Source: Liopterus haemorrhoidalis (Eukaryota; Arthropoda; Insecta; Coleoptera; Dytiscidae). Taken from it: DNA of 64,000 nucleotides. This document shows, piece by piece, positions 21,618-31,252 of this stretch (the stretch's first letter is position 1; every line of letters begins with the position of its first letter). The stretch is from positions 14,634,980 to 14,698,979 of the forward strand of contig OZ020623.1 of NCBI GenBank assembly GCA_963971575.1, in the 5' to 3' direction. Under the pieces are notes generated by a model. It had not been told where the DNA came from and searched no databases. It saw nothing but the letters and a program-made list of their open reading frames with translations. The position numbers and the translations under genes were made by a program.

Positions 21618-22041
21618 TTTTTTCTTCAAGCGGATTATAAATGCTAACATTACATTTTTCAATTCATTCGGTAGAAATGATAAATTTTTTTACTAGTAAA
21701 ATAATGTGAACATTATTATACTAGTAAATAGTTCATATAGTTATCAACAGATGGCACTGATGGCAGCAGTCGCCATAAACAAAACATCTGTCAATTTAAT
21801 ATGTTTCTAGTGTGGTTTGTAGTGAATTTAGAAATTAGTTACGTTATTAGTGAGTTACTTTATTATTATTCTGTAATCATTCTGTGATTAGTTACAAAAT
21901 ACACAATATAATGATCAAAAATTAAAAAATGTCTCAACCAATTCAATGTACACCGCCGGAATTAGCAGCAATAGCATCTGAAACTATAAACTCATAAGTA
22001 TTTAGGTTGAAAATTTTTAATACCTACGCTTGAAGAAAAAA
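21618..22041. mobile_element. MITE with 15-bp inverted repeats, inside R5
   Basis: TTTTTTCTTCAAGCG at 21618-21632 and its exact complement at 22027-22041 bound 424 bp. The interior has ACTAGTAAA repeats and a 22-codon frame (21929-21997) beginning MSQPIQCTPPELAAIASETI that could be a leftover first exon of a parent transposase. The target duplication is unclear because the flanks are T and A runs. Confidence 0.6.
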
Positions 22042-22179
22042 TAGTATATGTCACTCGGAGTAGAACGCCTTTTTTGTGCTTCGCTCAATATGCAAGCCTC
22101 GACTGCGCCTCGGCAGCAACATTTGAGCTCAGCACAAAAAAGAGCGCGTTCTACTCCTAGTAACATAATATACTATTTT
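22040..22179. repeat. long imperfect hairpin, about 140 bp
   Basis: The arm ATAGTATATGTCACTCGGAG, then TAGAACGC and TTTTTTGTGCT (22041-22080), pairs with AGCACAAAAAAGAGCGCGTT, then CTACTCC and ATAATATACTAT (22130-22176). The loop also pairs in part (GCTCAATATG / CATTTGAGC). GC content is high for this region. It abuts the MITE above, so the two may be parts of one insertion. The frame across it (22048-22290) is a shadow of the hairpin. Confidence 0.7.
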
Positions 22180-22402
22180 AAAGCAATTAGATTAACTACT
22201 ACAACTGATTACTACAAAGCAAAATTTGTCCTATACACTCAGCATGCCGCCTTCACTTATTATATACCTGCGAAACGCTGTAATGTGTGAAAATTCACAC
22301 TTCACATCAATTTTTGTAAATAAACGTGTTAAAATAAGGAAATTGAAAAAAAAAAAAATTTCCGTTCCTTGCATCTTAAGTCACGAATGTATTTAACAAA
22401 AA

Positions 22403-22431
22403 CCGTACGAAGTACGAGTACATCTAGCTAG
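22403..22431 (+). mobile_element. candidate Helitron 3' terminus, copy 2
   Basis: CCGTACGAAGTACGAGTACA, then TCTAGCTAG, then T: the same hairpin plus CTAG(T) arrangement as at 3551-3576 in a different upstream context. Shared ends with unrelated interiors fit non-autonomous Helitrons, but no 5' TC end was located. Confidence 0.4.
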
Positions 22432-23172
22432 TAATCCATCTAATTGACCTAAATTTAAAATGACTTCTTAATGATGCTTCTTCTTAATACCCTCTTCATT
22501 CATATTTGTGCGTCCATTTTGCTCCATTTTCGCGTAACAAACAACAAACATCTCTTACCGTCTCTTCTTATACCAATCAATAAAATGCAGAGTAAATTGA
22601 TGTAGGAAAAAGCTTTAAAGTGAGTGAGAACAATACATTGCAACACATCAATGAGAGAGAAAGATTTATAGGAAATGCGCGTACAACTATTGATTTGTGG
22701 GTTAATGTACAGGCTAGGTAACATTTTTTTTCTTTTTTTTTTTATTTTCCGGGGATAAAAAATGATTGGCTATCAGAGTGTACTGGACGGAGGTGGAGTT
22801 TATCCTGAACATACGTCAGTGTTCTTCGTTTTTTGCCCTCACATTACTCTTCCTATCGGGTTCGTAACCAGGGGCGGACTTTCCACGAAAAGATTTTTTT
22901 ACAGATGATGATAATTAACGAGATGTGATAAATTTGACAAAATTAGATTTTTAGCATTTTAAGAGTGAAATTAGATTTATTATTACGATTTTCAATCGGG
23001 TATTTGTGACTCCTAATTAGATAGACCAATTTGGGTCATGAATATCTCGAAAAATAGTTTCAGGAAATAAACATCGTTTGGATATTCTGATTATCTTTCA
23101 ACCGTTCGAATCAATTGCTGGACATAGGTCTCCATTAAAAAATTTCAGTGTCTTATATATAAATCTGTATTG
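22432..23172. other. no feature identified
   Basis: No gene seen. CAGGGGCGGACTTTCCACG near 22869 has the look of a hAT terminus but no partner was found. Confidence 0.35.
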
Positions 23173-23180
23173 CCCCAGGC

Positions 23181-23323
23181 CAGAGTTTTCGAAACTTTTC
23201 GCTGCGGAGCACTTTTCAAGAGAAGAATTCGTCGCGGAGCACTATCCTTGCTATATATATAGCAATACTAGTAGATCACGGAGAACTAGTAGACGCTCGC
23301 GGAACACAGTTTGGGAAACTCTG
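23181..23323. mobile_element. hAT-type MITE, 143 bp
   Basis: The ends CAGAGTTTTCGAAACT and AGTTTGGGAAACTCTG are inverted repeats of the hAT CAGNGTTT type. Flanking 8-mers CCCCAGGC (23173-23180) and TCCTAGGC (23324-23331) agree at 6 of 8 positions, as expected for an aged 8-bp hAT duplication. The interior has the usual GCGGAGCACT / CGCGGAACAC words. Confidence 0.72.
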
Positions 23324-23325
23324 TC

Positions 23326-23850
23326 CTAGGCCTTGCGGCGTTTAGGGTTCTTCTTCTTTGGCATCCATCTCGATCTATTCATTTTCAAGTCTTGCCAAGT
23401 ACACTGTACACCAATACTTGTTAGATCTTCGGTTAGCTGATCTCTCCATCTCTTGTGAGGACTTCCCACTGGTTGACGGGTATTCAATCTTCCTTCCCGT
23501 ATCTTCCTAACCATTCTGTTCTCCCTCATTCTCATAACATGTCCTATCCATTGTAATTGTCTGCCTCTGAGTTTTTGGGAAACTTGGCTTTGAGTACAGT
23601 TCTCGGATATCTTTGTTTTTACGGATTCTCCATTCACCATTAATTTGAATGGAACCAAAGATTCTGCGTAATATTTTATTTTCGAAAACTATTAGCTGTT
23701 GTCCATCTCGCTTTTTAAAGATCCATGTTTCGGAGCCATACATAAACACGGGACGTAATATAACTTGGTGTAACCTGATCTTGGTGCTCCTCGACAAGAA
23801 TTTCGTTTTAAAGAGGCAAGGTTATTGAGGCAGTTCTCAATAATCCTCAT
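23326..23850 (-). pseudogene. non-LTR retrotransposon reverse transcriptase, C-terminal part
   Basis: Two overlapping minus-strand frames, 23797 to 23507 and 23658 to 23326, together read as one degraded ORF2 tail: SRSTKIRLHQVILRPVFMYG, SETWIFKKRD, FENKILRRIFG, then a frame change and LQWIGHVMRMRENRM, VGSPHKRWRDQLTEDL. These are the hallmark blocks after the RT domain in craft/RTE-type insect LINEs. The upstream part is cut by a hAT element at 23854-24173. It ends next to the hAT MITE at 23181-23323. Confidence 0.85.
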
Positions 23851-23853
23851 AGG

Positions 23854-24173
23854 TAGGGTAACCATCCGTCCCGGTTTTAGGTCAATTGTCCCGGTGTCCG
23901 AAAAATGTTCTCGGGACGCCCGATTGTCCCGGTTTTTGAGGTGAGGACTCTTTTTGCTCTTCACTTTGAATTTGGGGGAGGTGAGGACCTTTTTTTTTGC
24001 TCTTCACTTTGTATTTGAGAGGTGAGGCCCTTTTTTTTTTGTTTGCTCTTCACTTTGAATTTGGGAGGTGAGGACCTTTTTTTTTTGGTCTTCACTTGGA
24101 TCTGGGAGGAAACAAAGACCTTCTTTTTTTTCCCTGTGTCCCGGTTTCCCTTCACTGAAATCTAGTCATCCTA
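23854..24173. mobile_element. hAT-type non-autonomous element with perfect 8-bp duplication
   Basis: The terminus TAGGGTAACCATCCGTCCCG on the left and the complement of TAGGATGACTAG on the right are flanked by CTCATAGG at 23846-23853 and exactly again at 24174-24181. It carries no coding sequence but holds a minisatellite. It has landed in the LINE fragment described for 23326-23850. The terminus is related to that of the hAT relic at 6438-6832. Confidence 0.82.
23938..24115 (+). repeat. minisatellite, unit about 42-47 bp, four copies
   Basis: Repeated GAGGTGAGGAC, a T-run, GCTCTTCACTTTGAATTTGG. Units differ mainly in T-run length. It forms most of the hAT-type element's interior. Confidence 0.85.
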
Positions 24174-24181
24174 CTCATAGG

Positions 24182-25095
24182 GCACTATTAAGTAATAGGA
24201 CTGTACGTAGACCCATTTATTATCGTCAGACGTAGACGTAAGCGTTCATAGGAGTGCGTTAAAATTACTGCGTTTGCGTCGTACAATAATATACCATTAT
24301 AAATGGCTCGACGAACGATGATAATATTTTGCCTGGACTACTCGGCGCATCAGGCAGCTTCATATCTGAGCCCGCTCGCACCTCTACCTTTACAGGTCTA
24401 TACTTAACGCCACTGTTTGAAAATATTGTAACAAATCTGTCTTAAAAGCATATGTGGAATTTCATATTAACACTGATTAATACCAACGTAAAATACATTA
24501 AATTTTTAATCCAACATAAAAGCAACATAATAAAAATATAAATGAAAATGTATAGTATTCCTTTTTGAAAGAACAATGAAAGAGAATACTCCTGACTTAT
24601 TATGCCAACGCTTCGGTAATAAAATTCTGTAATGGTTTTTGCTCACGCCATGTCGATAAGGTTGGTAACATTGCGTCCAGTGGCGTGGGTGACTTTTTCC
24701 AATAGGGACAGGAAATAATTAGATTTTCAATGTGGGTTTGTTTTTATTTCTTCCTTTGAGGATTGAGTATTTGATCTAGCAATAATTATGTTTTTATAAG
24801 GAATATAATTTTCTAATTAAGTTGTTGAGTAATATTTAAGGAAGTAATAAGAATAATTTTTATTGCATTATGTTAATTTGGAGTTAAGTAGTTCTTATTA
24901 TAATCTTATAAACCAAAATTACTTTGATATATTATTGTTTTGTACGGCGGAACTGTAGATTAGACCTGCACTTATATATTAGGAGTAGTATTTCCAATCG
25001 TAGTTTACTTAAACTAAACTGGGTATTGTTAACTATCTATGGGTTAAGCCATTTTGTTCGTATTTCCATGCGCAGTTGCCTATTGTAGGTATAAA
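24182..25095. other. no feature identified
   Basis: ACGTAGAC/CGTAGACG words near 24205-24245 recall the Harbinger-type element at 7302-8892 but no boundary is visible. The rest is AT-rich without a gene. Confidence 0.35.
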
Positions 25096-25099
25096 TTAG

Positions 25100-25691
25100 A
25101 CCATAAGACGCAAAAAAATCGACTTAAAATTGGGTTGCCTCTTACGGTTTGAAGGAATAGGTACGTTGTTTTAAGTGTGTGCGATGTTAGTGTGGAATCA
25201 ATTCAGAGCACATGAAACAGAATCAACGAAGAAAATATAACAGAAATGAATACAGAATTAACTGTCATTTCTGGAGATCTTATCAGTCAACGACAACCCT
25301 TGGATGTGTCGATTAATAAACCATTTAATAATTTTATGCGGGAAGAGTGGAACAAACGAATGATAAAGCCAAATCACGATGTTACAGCAACGACAATTTC
25401 AAAAGTACCTGGGTAAAAAAATTATGGGAAGCTGTAAAAGAAAAAACGATTATAAAGCCTTATAAGAAATGCGGTATAAGCAACGCATTGGATAGTATCG
25501 AAAATTACATGGTTTTTGAAGAGATTGACAATATTTCAGACGAAAACAATATGAACAGTGACAGTAACGAGACGAGTGATAGTATAGAGAGTGAATGAAC
25601 AGAATGTTGCTGTTACAAGTTATCATAATAATAAATATTTTTTCTAAAAATTGTCATAAATTCGGTGCGTCTTATGGTTCGACAAATATGG
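25100..25691 (+). mobile_element. pogo/Tigger-like relic
   Basis: ACCATAAGACGCA near 25101-25113 and the inverse TGCGTCTTATGGT near 25667-25679 are candidate inverted terminal words around a degraded DDE_1 transposase tail. The right end reads AATATGGTA before a Mos1-like insertion begins 10 bases later. The left end is uncertain. Confidence 0.5.
25246..25598 (+). pseudogene. pogo-like (DDE_1) transposase C-terminal fragment
   Basis: One frame reads MNTELTVISGDLISQRQPLD, VSINKPFNNFMREEWNK, then shifts to WVKKLWEAVKEKTIIKPYKK, CGISNALDSIENYMVFEEID and an acidic tail ending at 25598. The LTSxLQPLDVSINKPFK...W...FKKCGISNALDG order is diagnostic of pogo/Tigger-like transposases near the third catalytic residue. 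The N-terminal two thirds are missing. Confidence 0.85.
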
Positions 25692-25703
25692 TATTCCAAA
25701 CTA

Positions 25704-27003
25704 CCAGGTCTACAAGTATGAAATGCGGATTTTTTTCAAACTTGCCGCGCAAACCGAGTGTATAGTTCAAAGTTTCAACACATATGGCGTTTTGTTAAGT
25801 TATCATTAAGTGTCAAATGCGTAAAGGTTATAATTAGAAAAGTGGTCATATAGTTTTGTTTTACTGTGTTAAAAATGTCAAATTTTGTGCCAAATAAAGA
25901 GCATTTGCGGACAGTACTACTGTTTTATTTTCATTTGAAAAAAAAACTGCTGCTGAATCATACCGACTGCTTCGAGAAGCTTATGGTGAATATGCTCCAT
26001 CGCAAGATACGTGTGGACGATGGTTTCAGCGTTTCAAAAGTGGTGACTTTGATCTTACAGACAAAGAACATGGAATACCTTCAAAAAAATATGAAGATAC
26101 AAAATTGGAAACATTGCTGTAGCAATGTAGGAATCTTCCTGTAGGAAGACGATAGTCAATCACAAAAACAACTAGCAGAGCAGTTAGGAGTTAGTCAACA
26201 AGCTGTTACCAATCGCCTACGAGAGACGGGTAAGATCCAGAAAGTCGGCAGATGGGTTCCATATGCATTGAATGGGAGGCAGATGGAAAAACGCAAAAAC
26301 ACTTGTGAAATTTTGCTTGCACGATACAAAAGAAAGTCTTTTTTGCATCGTATCATTACTGGCGATGAAAAATGGATTTATTTTGAAAATCCCAAACGCA
26401 AAAAATCATGGGTGAACCCAGGCTCACCATCCACATCAACTGCAAGACCGAATCGCTTTGGCAAAAAGACAATGCTCTGTACTTGGTGGGACCAAAAGGG
26501 TGTGGTCTATTATGAATTGTTAAAACCTGGTGAAACATTTAATACCCAACGCTACCAACAACTGATCGAATTAAACCATTCTGCTCATAAAACGACCAGA
26601 ATACGAAAGAAGACAGCACAAGGTAATCTTTCTTTATGATAACGTTCCATCACATAAGGCAAAAGCAGTTTGCAACACATTGGAGGCACTCAAGTGGGAA
26701 GTGCTACCCCATGCCGCTTACTCAACAGACTTGGCCCAGATTACCACTTGTTCGCATCGATGGGTCACGCACTTGCCGAGCAGCACTTTTGTTCATATGA
26801 AAATGTGAAAGAATGGCTAGATGAATGGTTTGCGGGGGAAGGGGAAGAGTTCTACTGACGAGGTATTCACAAATTGCCTGAAAGATGGGAAAAATGTATA
26901 ACTTCTAATGGAGCATACTTTGAATAAATAAACTTTTACTGTTCTTTTGAGTTTAATGTGCTTTATTAAAAAAAAAATCCGCATTTTATATTTGTAGACC
27001 TGG
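25704..27003 (+). mobile_element. Mos1-like (mauritiana) mariner, copy B
   Basis: Termini CCAGGTCTACAAGTATGAAA (25704 on) and the complement ending at 27003, with TA at 25702-25703 and 27004-27005. The length is 1300 bp. The right terminus has a few substitutions (TTTTATATTTGTAG). Confidence 0.92.
25875..26927 (+). pseudogene. Mos1-like mariner transposase, copy B, multiple frameshifts
   Basis: The ATG is at 25875. Two extra A bases in the A-run at 25938-25946 shift the frame after FHLKK. An insertion of about 20 bp near 26118 and small deletions near 26556, 26580 and 26733 break it again. GDEKWIYF survives in the fragment 26268-26639, but in the YSPDLAPSDYHLF region only QITTCS-type shifted sequence remains until DYHLF resumes near 26750. 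The TGA replacing W in FYWRG is shared with copy A but not C. Confidence 0.93.
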
Positions 27004-27005
27004 TA

Positions 27006-27669
27006 TAGAACATTATAACCACTGACATTTTGAAGACTGCTGTTTTAACATGACTTTTGAAAAATATAAAATGCAATTTCTATAAATTTCCGGGTTGCGA
27101 ATGCGTCTATAAGTTCCCCTCTACAGGGTGTTTGAAAAGTGACCCTGCATTTCATCGATTACTTTTTCTTTCAAATAAGGGTTTGAATTTTACTAAATTA
27201 TTGCTTTGCGAAAAATCCACAAAAATAAACTGTGTGTTTTAAATCGACAACTGAATTTTGTTTGCTGTTATTTTGATTCTTTACGAGTAGGTGAATTGTT
27301 TTTTTTTTACAAAGTTTACTGATTTTACATACATCGAAATGGTCTAGGGATATTTGATGAGGTTGCTAAAGGAATGTTTATTATTTTATAAAGATTTTGT
27401 TAGTGGTGTGCAGGCATTCGTAGCCATCCTTTGTAGAATCGAGCCCAAATGCTGCAGGTGTCGATGAAAGTTATATAAAATTATATAATCTCAGATTTGA
27501 TTTTACAACATACTAGCTATCCTGGCCGGTTTCTTTCGAGGACAATTTAGTAACCTAGGGTTTTGGAATAATATATATTTTTTAGACAAAATGTACATTA
27601 TCATTAAAAAATGCAGTAAAACATAAATAAATATATATCTATATCAAAATACAGATTTCCCAGTTACAT
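27006..27669. other. no feature identified
   Basis: AT-rich sequence with no motif-bearing frame. Confidence 0.4.
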
Positions 27670-27880
27670 TTTTAGGAGGTATTGTGATCATACCGATTTT
27701 GACATTTCAAGATTTCGATGGATCTCCACGAATTGAGGTCCCTTCATAACGTTTTGACTATTTTTAGCATGATGTCTGTCTGTCCGTCGGTCTTTGTACA
27801 CGTGCAGAGCAAATTCGGCTAAAAGGATTTTTATGAAACTCTTATTACTCAAATAACGAATAAAAATGATTATCAAAAAA
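27670..27880 (+). mobile_element. Q-family fragment Q2
   Basis: GGAGGTATTGTGATCATACC, CGATTTTGACATTTCAAGAT, then GTCTGTCTGTCCGTCGGTCT and TTTGTACACGTGCAGAGC, truncated after GATTTTTATGAAACTC. It is in the opposite orientation to Q1. Confidence 0.7.
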
Positions 27881-27904
27881 TTGTTGATTTTGATGTGATT
27901 TTAG

Positions 27905-27995
27905 AAGAAATATTGTCCTAGACATCCAGCTTTCTGTTGGCTTCTTACACTTATTAAATACCTACAAAACCCTTAATTGTGCGTCACAGCAATTT
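27905..27995 (+). repeat. R-family 3' end fragment
   Basis: ATATTGTCCTAGACATCCAG...TTATTAAATACCTACAAAAC CCTTAATTGTG: the R 3' region, lacking the terminal hairpin. Confidence 0.5.
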
Positions 27996-28148
27996 TTTTT
28001 TAATTCTTTCTTGTAGCAGTCTTTTTGTACAAATAATTTCTAAAATGATTTTATTTATTTATTTATTTATATAACCACTAACTATACTGATTTGTGCAGT
28101 AGTCCAGTTACAAAGTACTGGGGAAAAAATACAATACAATTATAATAA

Positions 28149-28680
28149 TGCCTGGGCCACACTTGCGTTATAAGCTTCGCCGATAATTGCGCGCTATATA
28201 AATTCGTGCTAAACTGCATCTATCGATATCGTGCTAAAGCGCAACTTGTGGCCATACCTGCGTTTTCGCCGCTACACTTTATTTACGTTTACAAGGTACA
28301 AGCGTATTTATTTTTCTGTAAATTAAATAAAATTATGGTGTATATCCATCATAACTGTAACCTAAAATTATTTTTTACATTTAATTTTACAAATTCAAAC
28401 ATAGTCTTATCTGATTTGACACAAATAAGTTGTAAAGAAATATGTATAACATAACCTCAAATGATGCCGGATAAACAACAATACGCGCCAACAGAACATA
28501 CTACGCTCTGCGCTAAGTTCCTTTAATGTGCGCTCTAAAACCGCCACTTCAGTTATCGTCATGTGTGTAGTGGCGCGCACTGCTAATATTGTACGCAAAC
28601 CGACAGTAGCTGGCCACATTAGCGTGTATGTCACGTTAAACCGTAGTTTAGCGACGATAGATGCAGGTGTAGCCCAGGCA
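28149..28680. mobile_element. Harbinger-type MITE, 532 bp, TAA duplication
   Basis: Termini TGCCTGGGCCACACTTGCG (28149 on) and the complement of TGCCTGGGCTACACCTGC (ending 28680) are flanked by TAA at 28146-28148 and 28681-28683. The interior is richer in CG than the surroundings (GCGCGC, GCGCAC words). Open frames in it have no motif. Confidence 0.83.
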
Positions 28681-28784
28681 TAACAATAATATAGAAGTAC
28701 TAATAATATAGAAGAATAAAACACAATATAAGCAAACATACAATAAAATACAATATAACTAGTCTAATTTATTTTTATATTAAC

Positions 28785-29060
28785 AAACTTTCTACAATTG
28801 TCGTAAAAGATGCTTGTTGACTAGACTGAGCATTTTGTTCAGGGGTGACATAGATTCTGAAATTTTGAGAAAGTGATCATTTTTGATTCTCAATCTTAGG
28901 TCAGGGACTCCAATATTTAAATTTTGACGAAGTTCTTGGGCATCTAGTTTATTATTAAATAATTTAAAAGCGAAATTTAAAGTGTGGATGTCGTGTCTTC
29001 ATTCTAATGTTTGAAATTTCTTTCTATTATTGAGAGCTAGGTTTTTAACTGGTTTGCATA
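28785..29060 (-). pseudogene. LINE reverse transcriptase C-terminus
   Basis: The minus strand reads NRKKFQTLE, a stop, RHDIHTLNFAFKLFNNKLDA, QELRQNLNIGVPDLRLRIKN, DHFLKIS, then SPLNKMLSLVNKH before a stop. The spacing and motifs (KLFNN, L..N..VP..RLR, F..P.NRM..L.N) are those of the C-terminal tail found in Jockey/I/R1-type insect LINEs. The RT palm was not seen. Confidence 0.6.
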
Positions 29061-29300
29061 AGAGATTCGAAAAGGATATGTTCCGGTTAATTTCAGGGTC
29101 AGGTTTCTGTTGTTCATTTTGTTTTCATTTGGTCAAAAATATCCTCATTTAAGTTTAGTTTATTAAAAAAATTATTGTTTGCCAGTTTGATGAACTATCT
29201 TGCTGCAAATATCAACATGCATTTCACATTTTGCGTTATTTAAAATATTTGAAATAATAGACATTGATATATTTAACAAATTATTATTGAGAATCGCCCT

Positions 29301-29879
29301 AAGGAATAACTGTCAGCAATATGATAAGACAGTATCATTTTGTCCATGAATCCCATCTGAATTACTAGTCCTAACAAGCTGTCCAACATCCTAAGTAATC
29401 CACCCTTGCATTACAAAGCGGGAAAACAAGGGGGTCCCGGCACTTACCGCGCGAGATAAGCGGTCGAACCCGCAATTCGGCAATCCCAACAGAGAGTACA
29501 TGACAAAGAGGCTGGCGGCCATTTTACTTTCTTCTATACTTACTCCCCACATCGTTATAGAACATAAGAATGTTATGACATCGTAAAAAAATCTATTTCA
29601 ACATTTTATGGATAGAAATGTATTGGGTTTCAATTAGGAAAAGAAAATTTTTATGTTTTATGGACTGGTTTTTATGAAAAATCAGGGGGACTGCTGAAAA
29701 TAATAAAAATTACATACACGGAGAAATTTTGCTGAATCTCTAGGGCACAGGGTCGCCCTTCTGCTGAAAAGGACATCGAAAAGTATTTTTTAGTGGAAGG
29801 GGCAGGAAACATTTAGAAGGTGCATACATGAGATTTTTTTTCAAATGGGGGCAGTAGCGAAGTAGTTAAAAAAAATAGT
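29301..29879. other. no gene; GC-rich patch
   Basis: A GC-rich patch at about 29395-29530 (CGGCACTTACCGCGCGAGAT, GGTCGAACCCGC) stands out in AT-rich surroundings. GCGGGTTCGACC on the minus strand resembles a pol III B box, but no A box was found, so a SINE is only a possibility. Confidence 0.35.
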
Positions 29880-30282
29880 CACTTAAAATAAAAGTTTTTA
29901 GTTATTGCTTTTATAACAACTTTTGTTAAATAAATTTTTTCGAAATATTTCTCTGTTGTGAAATATTCGCTAGAATCTTAAAACCGACACGAGTAAACTC
30001 CCATTTCTATTTAACTGTTTTTTACCAAAAATTGATCAACTCGTGCCATTGATATCAAAAGCTTAAATATGAAGTTTCATAAAAATCCTTTCAGCCGAAT
30101 TTGCTCTACACGTGTTCACACACAGACAGACAGACCGACAAACATCATTCTAAAAATAATCAAAACGTTATGTTGGGACCTCAATACGTGGAGATCCATC
30201 GAAATCTCGAAATGTCAAAATCGGTATGATCACAATACCTCCCTTATATATGTTGGCGGTCGGTAAAAATGTGATTAACGAA
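29880..30282 (-). mobile_element. Q-family element Q3
   Basis: Carries GAAATATTTCTCTGTTGTGA, GACACGAGTAAACTCCCATT, three ACAG units at 30120, and ends GGCGGTCGGTAAAAATGTGA, identical to the end of Q1. It is 5'-truncated relative to Q1. Confidence 0.7.
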
Positions 30283-30289
30283 AGTAATA

Positions 30290-30400
30290 CTCAGATCAAT
30301 TCTGTAAAAATTTACTGCGTAGTAACGTTACTACAAGATAAAATATTATAAAAAGTATAATGACTTTCATTCATGATAGTAACTGACCTTGCTCATAGTG
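30290..30400 (+). repeat. S repeat, copy 1
   Basis: CAGATCAATTCTGTAAAAAT then GTAGTAACGTTACTACAAGA; the same blocks occur at 34977-35122. Short internal palindrome GTAGTAACGTTACTAC. Confidence 0.55.
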
Positions 30401-30465
30401 ACCAGTTTAGTTATGATCATAGTAACTGAGTTACATAATTGGTCTGACTATCTTCATCTTTTTAT

Positions 30466-30725
30466 CGACCGACAACATATATAAGGGGAGTATTGTGATC
30501 ATACCGATTTTGACATTTCGAGATTTCGATTGATCTCCACGAATTGAGGTCGAATTTTTTTCTAAGTGTCTATTTTTTTATACTTATATGTAACGTTTCC
30601 ATGGATATGATAAATAATATCTCTGTTACAAAATATTGGGCCAAGTTATTTCTACTCTACTGCAAGAATATATTTTATACAAGTACAGTGTGATGGCGGT
30701 CGGTCCTGTGGTGGCCACAGCTGTT
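30466..30725 (+). mobile_element. Q-family element Q4, internally deleted
   Basis: CGACCGACAACATATATAAG at the left and GATGGCGGTCGGTCCTGTGG at the right are the two Q ends, only about 250 bp apart. It contains TTATATGTAACGTTTCCATG, shared with the P element. It lies head to head with Q3. Confidence 0.65.
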
Positions 30726-30875
30726 TTTTTAAATTTTTATTTCTAAATAAGTGGTTGATAGGATATAAACAAATGGAGCGCAAATAGTTTTGCATATGTC
30801 AAAAGTAATTCACAGAAAAAACGCGTATTTTAAACATATTAAAGTGACACCCGCTGTTCTTACAAAATAGCGAAT

Positions 30876-31252
30876 TTTGATCAAAATTGTGTTCAATTGC
30901 AACGAAGAATTGCCAAATCGACTTAAATCACAACCGGCAAATAGTCCAGATTTTAATGTATCGTATCTTGGCTTTTTCAATTCTATACAATCCTTACAAC
31001 ATACAGCTTCACCGAATACAATCAACGGATTGAATGCGTACACAATGCATTTAAGGCATTAAACATGCAAACCCTTGATAATATTTTCTAACATTGCAAA
31101 CTTATCTAGAAACAACCATATTAGCAATAGGAGGGAATTCCTATAAGATTCCGCACATTAACAAGGCAAAACTTCATCGTGAGGAACGATTACAAACAAC
31201 ATTATCATGTTCCATACAAGCTGTGAAGACAGGCACGTCCTTGTTAAATTAA
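30876..31252 (+). pseudogene. plant-type mariner transposase, C-terminal fragment
   Basis: The frame contains LKSQPANSPDFNVSYLGFFN, SIQSLQHTASPNTING, then a frameshift to ECVHNAFKALNMQTLDNIF, several stops, and YKIPHINKAKLHREERLQTT LSCS before TAA at 31250-31252. The QPxNSPDxNVxDLGFFxxIQSLQ and YKIPHxNK...L blocks mark the Tc1/mariner branch best known from plants and oomycetes (DD39D-like), not the animal mariner type seen elsewhere here. It is decayed and lacks the first two catalytic residues. Confidence 0.75.

Larger units (their letters stand above)
20802..22308 (+). mobile_element. R-family element R5, interrupted by a MITE pair
   Basis: Starts AGGGTTTTGTAGGTATGACC, carries GTCTGTCTGTTCACTAAAAA, a tRNA-like module with TAGTCTAATGGTTAGCC at 21308-21324, and ends GAAAATTCACACTTCACATC at 22308. 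The body is broken between about 21615 and 22195 by inserted sequence. Removing the insertion restores continuity with R1 (GATTACTACAAAGCAAAATT). Confidence 0.75.
28040..29300 (-). mobile_element. non-LTR retrotransposon 3' part with (AAAT)n tail
   Basis: A LINE 3' end read on the minus strand: RT C-terminal coding (to about 28790), a 3' untranslated region, then an (AAAT)n tail at 28049-28074. A Harbinger-type MITE (28149-28680) is inserted in the untranslated region. The 5' portion is missing or unrecognisable left of about 29300 on this strand. Confidence 0.65.

Noticed and set aside
22048..22290. 80-codon frame
   Set aside because: It spans the long hairpin and the R5 end, so it is a shadow of structure.
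28407..28739. 110-codon minus-strand frame
   Set aside because: It overlaps the CG-rich half of a TAA-flanked MITE and has no domain.
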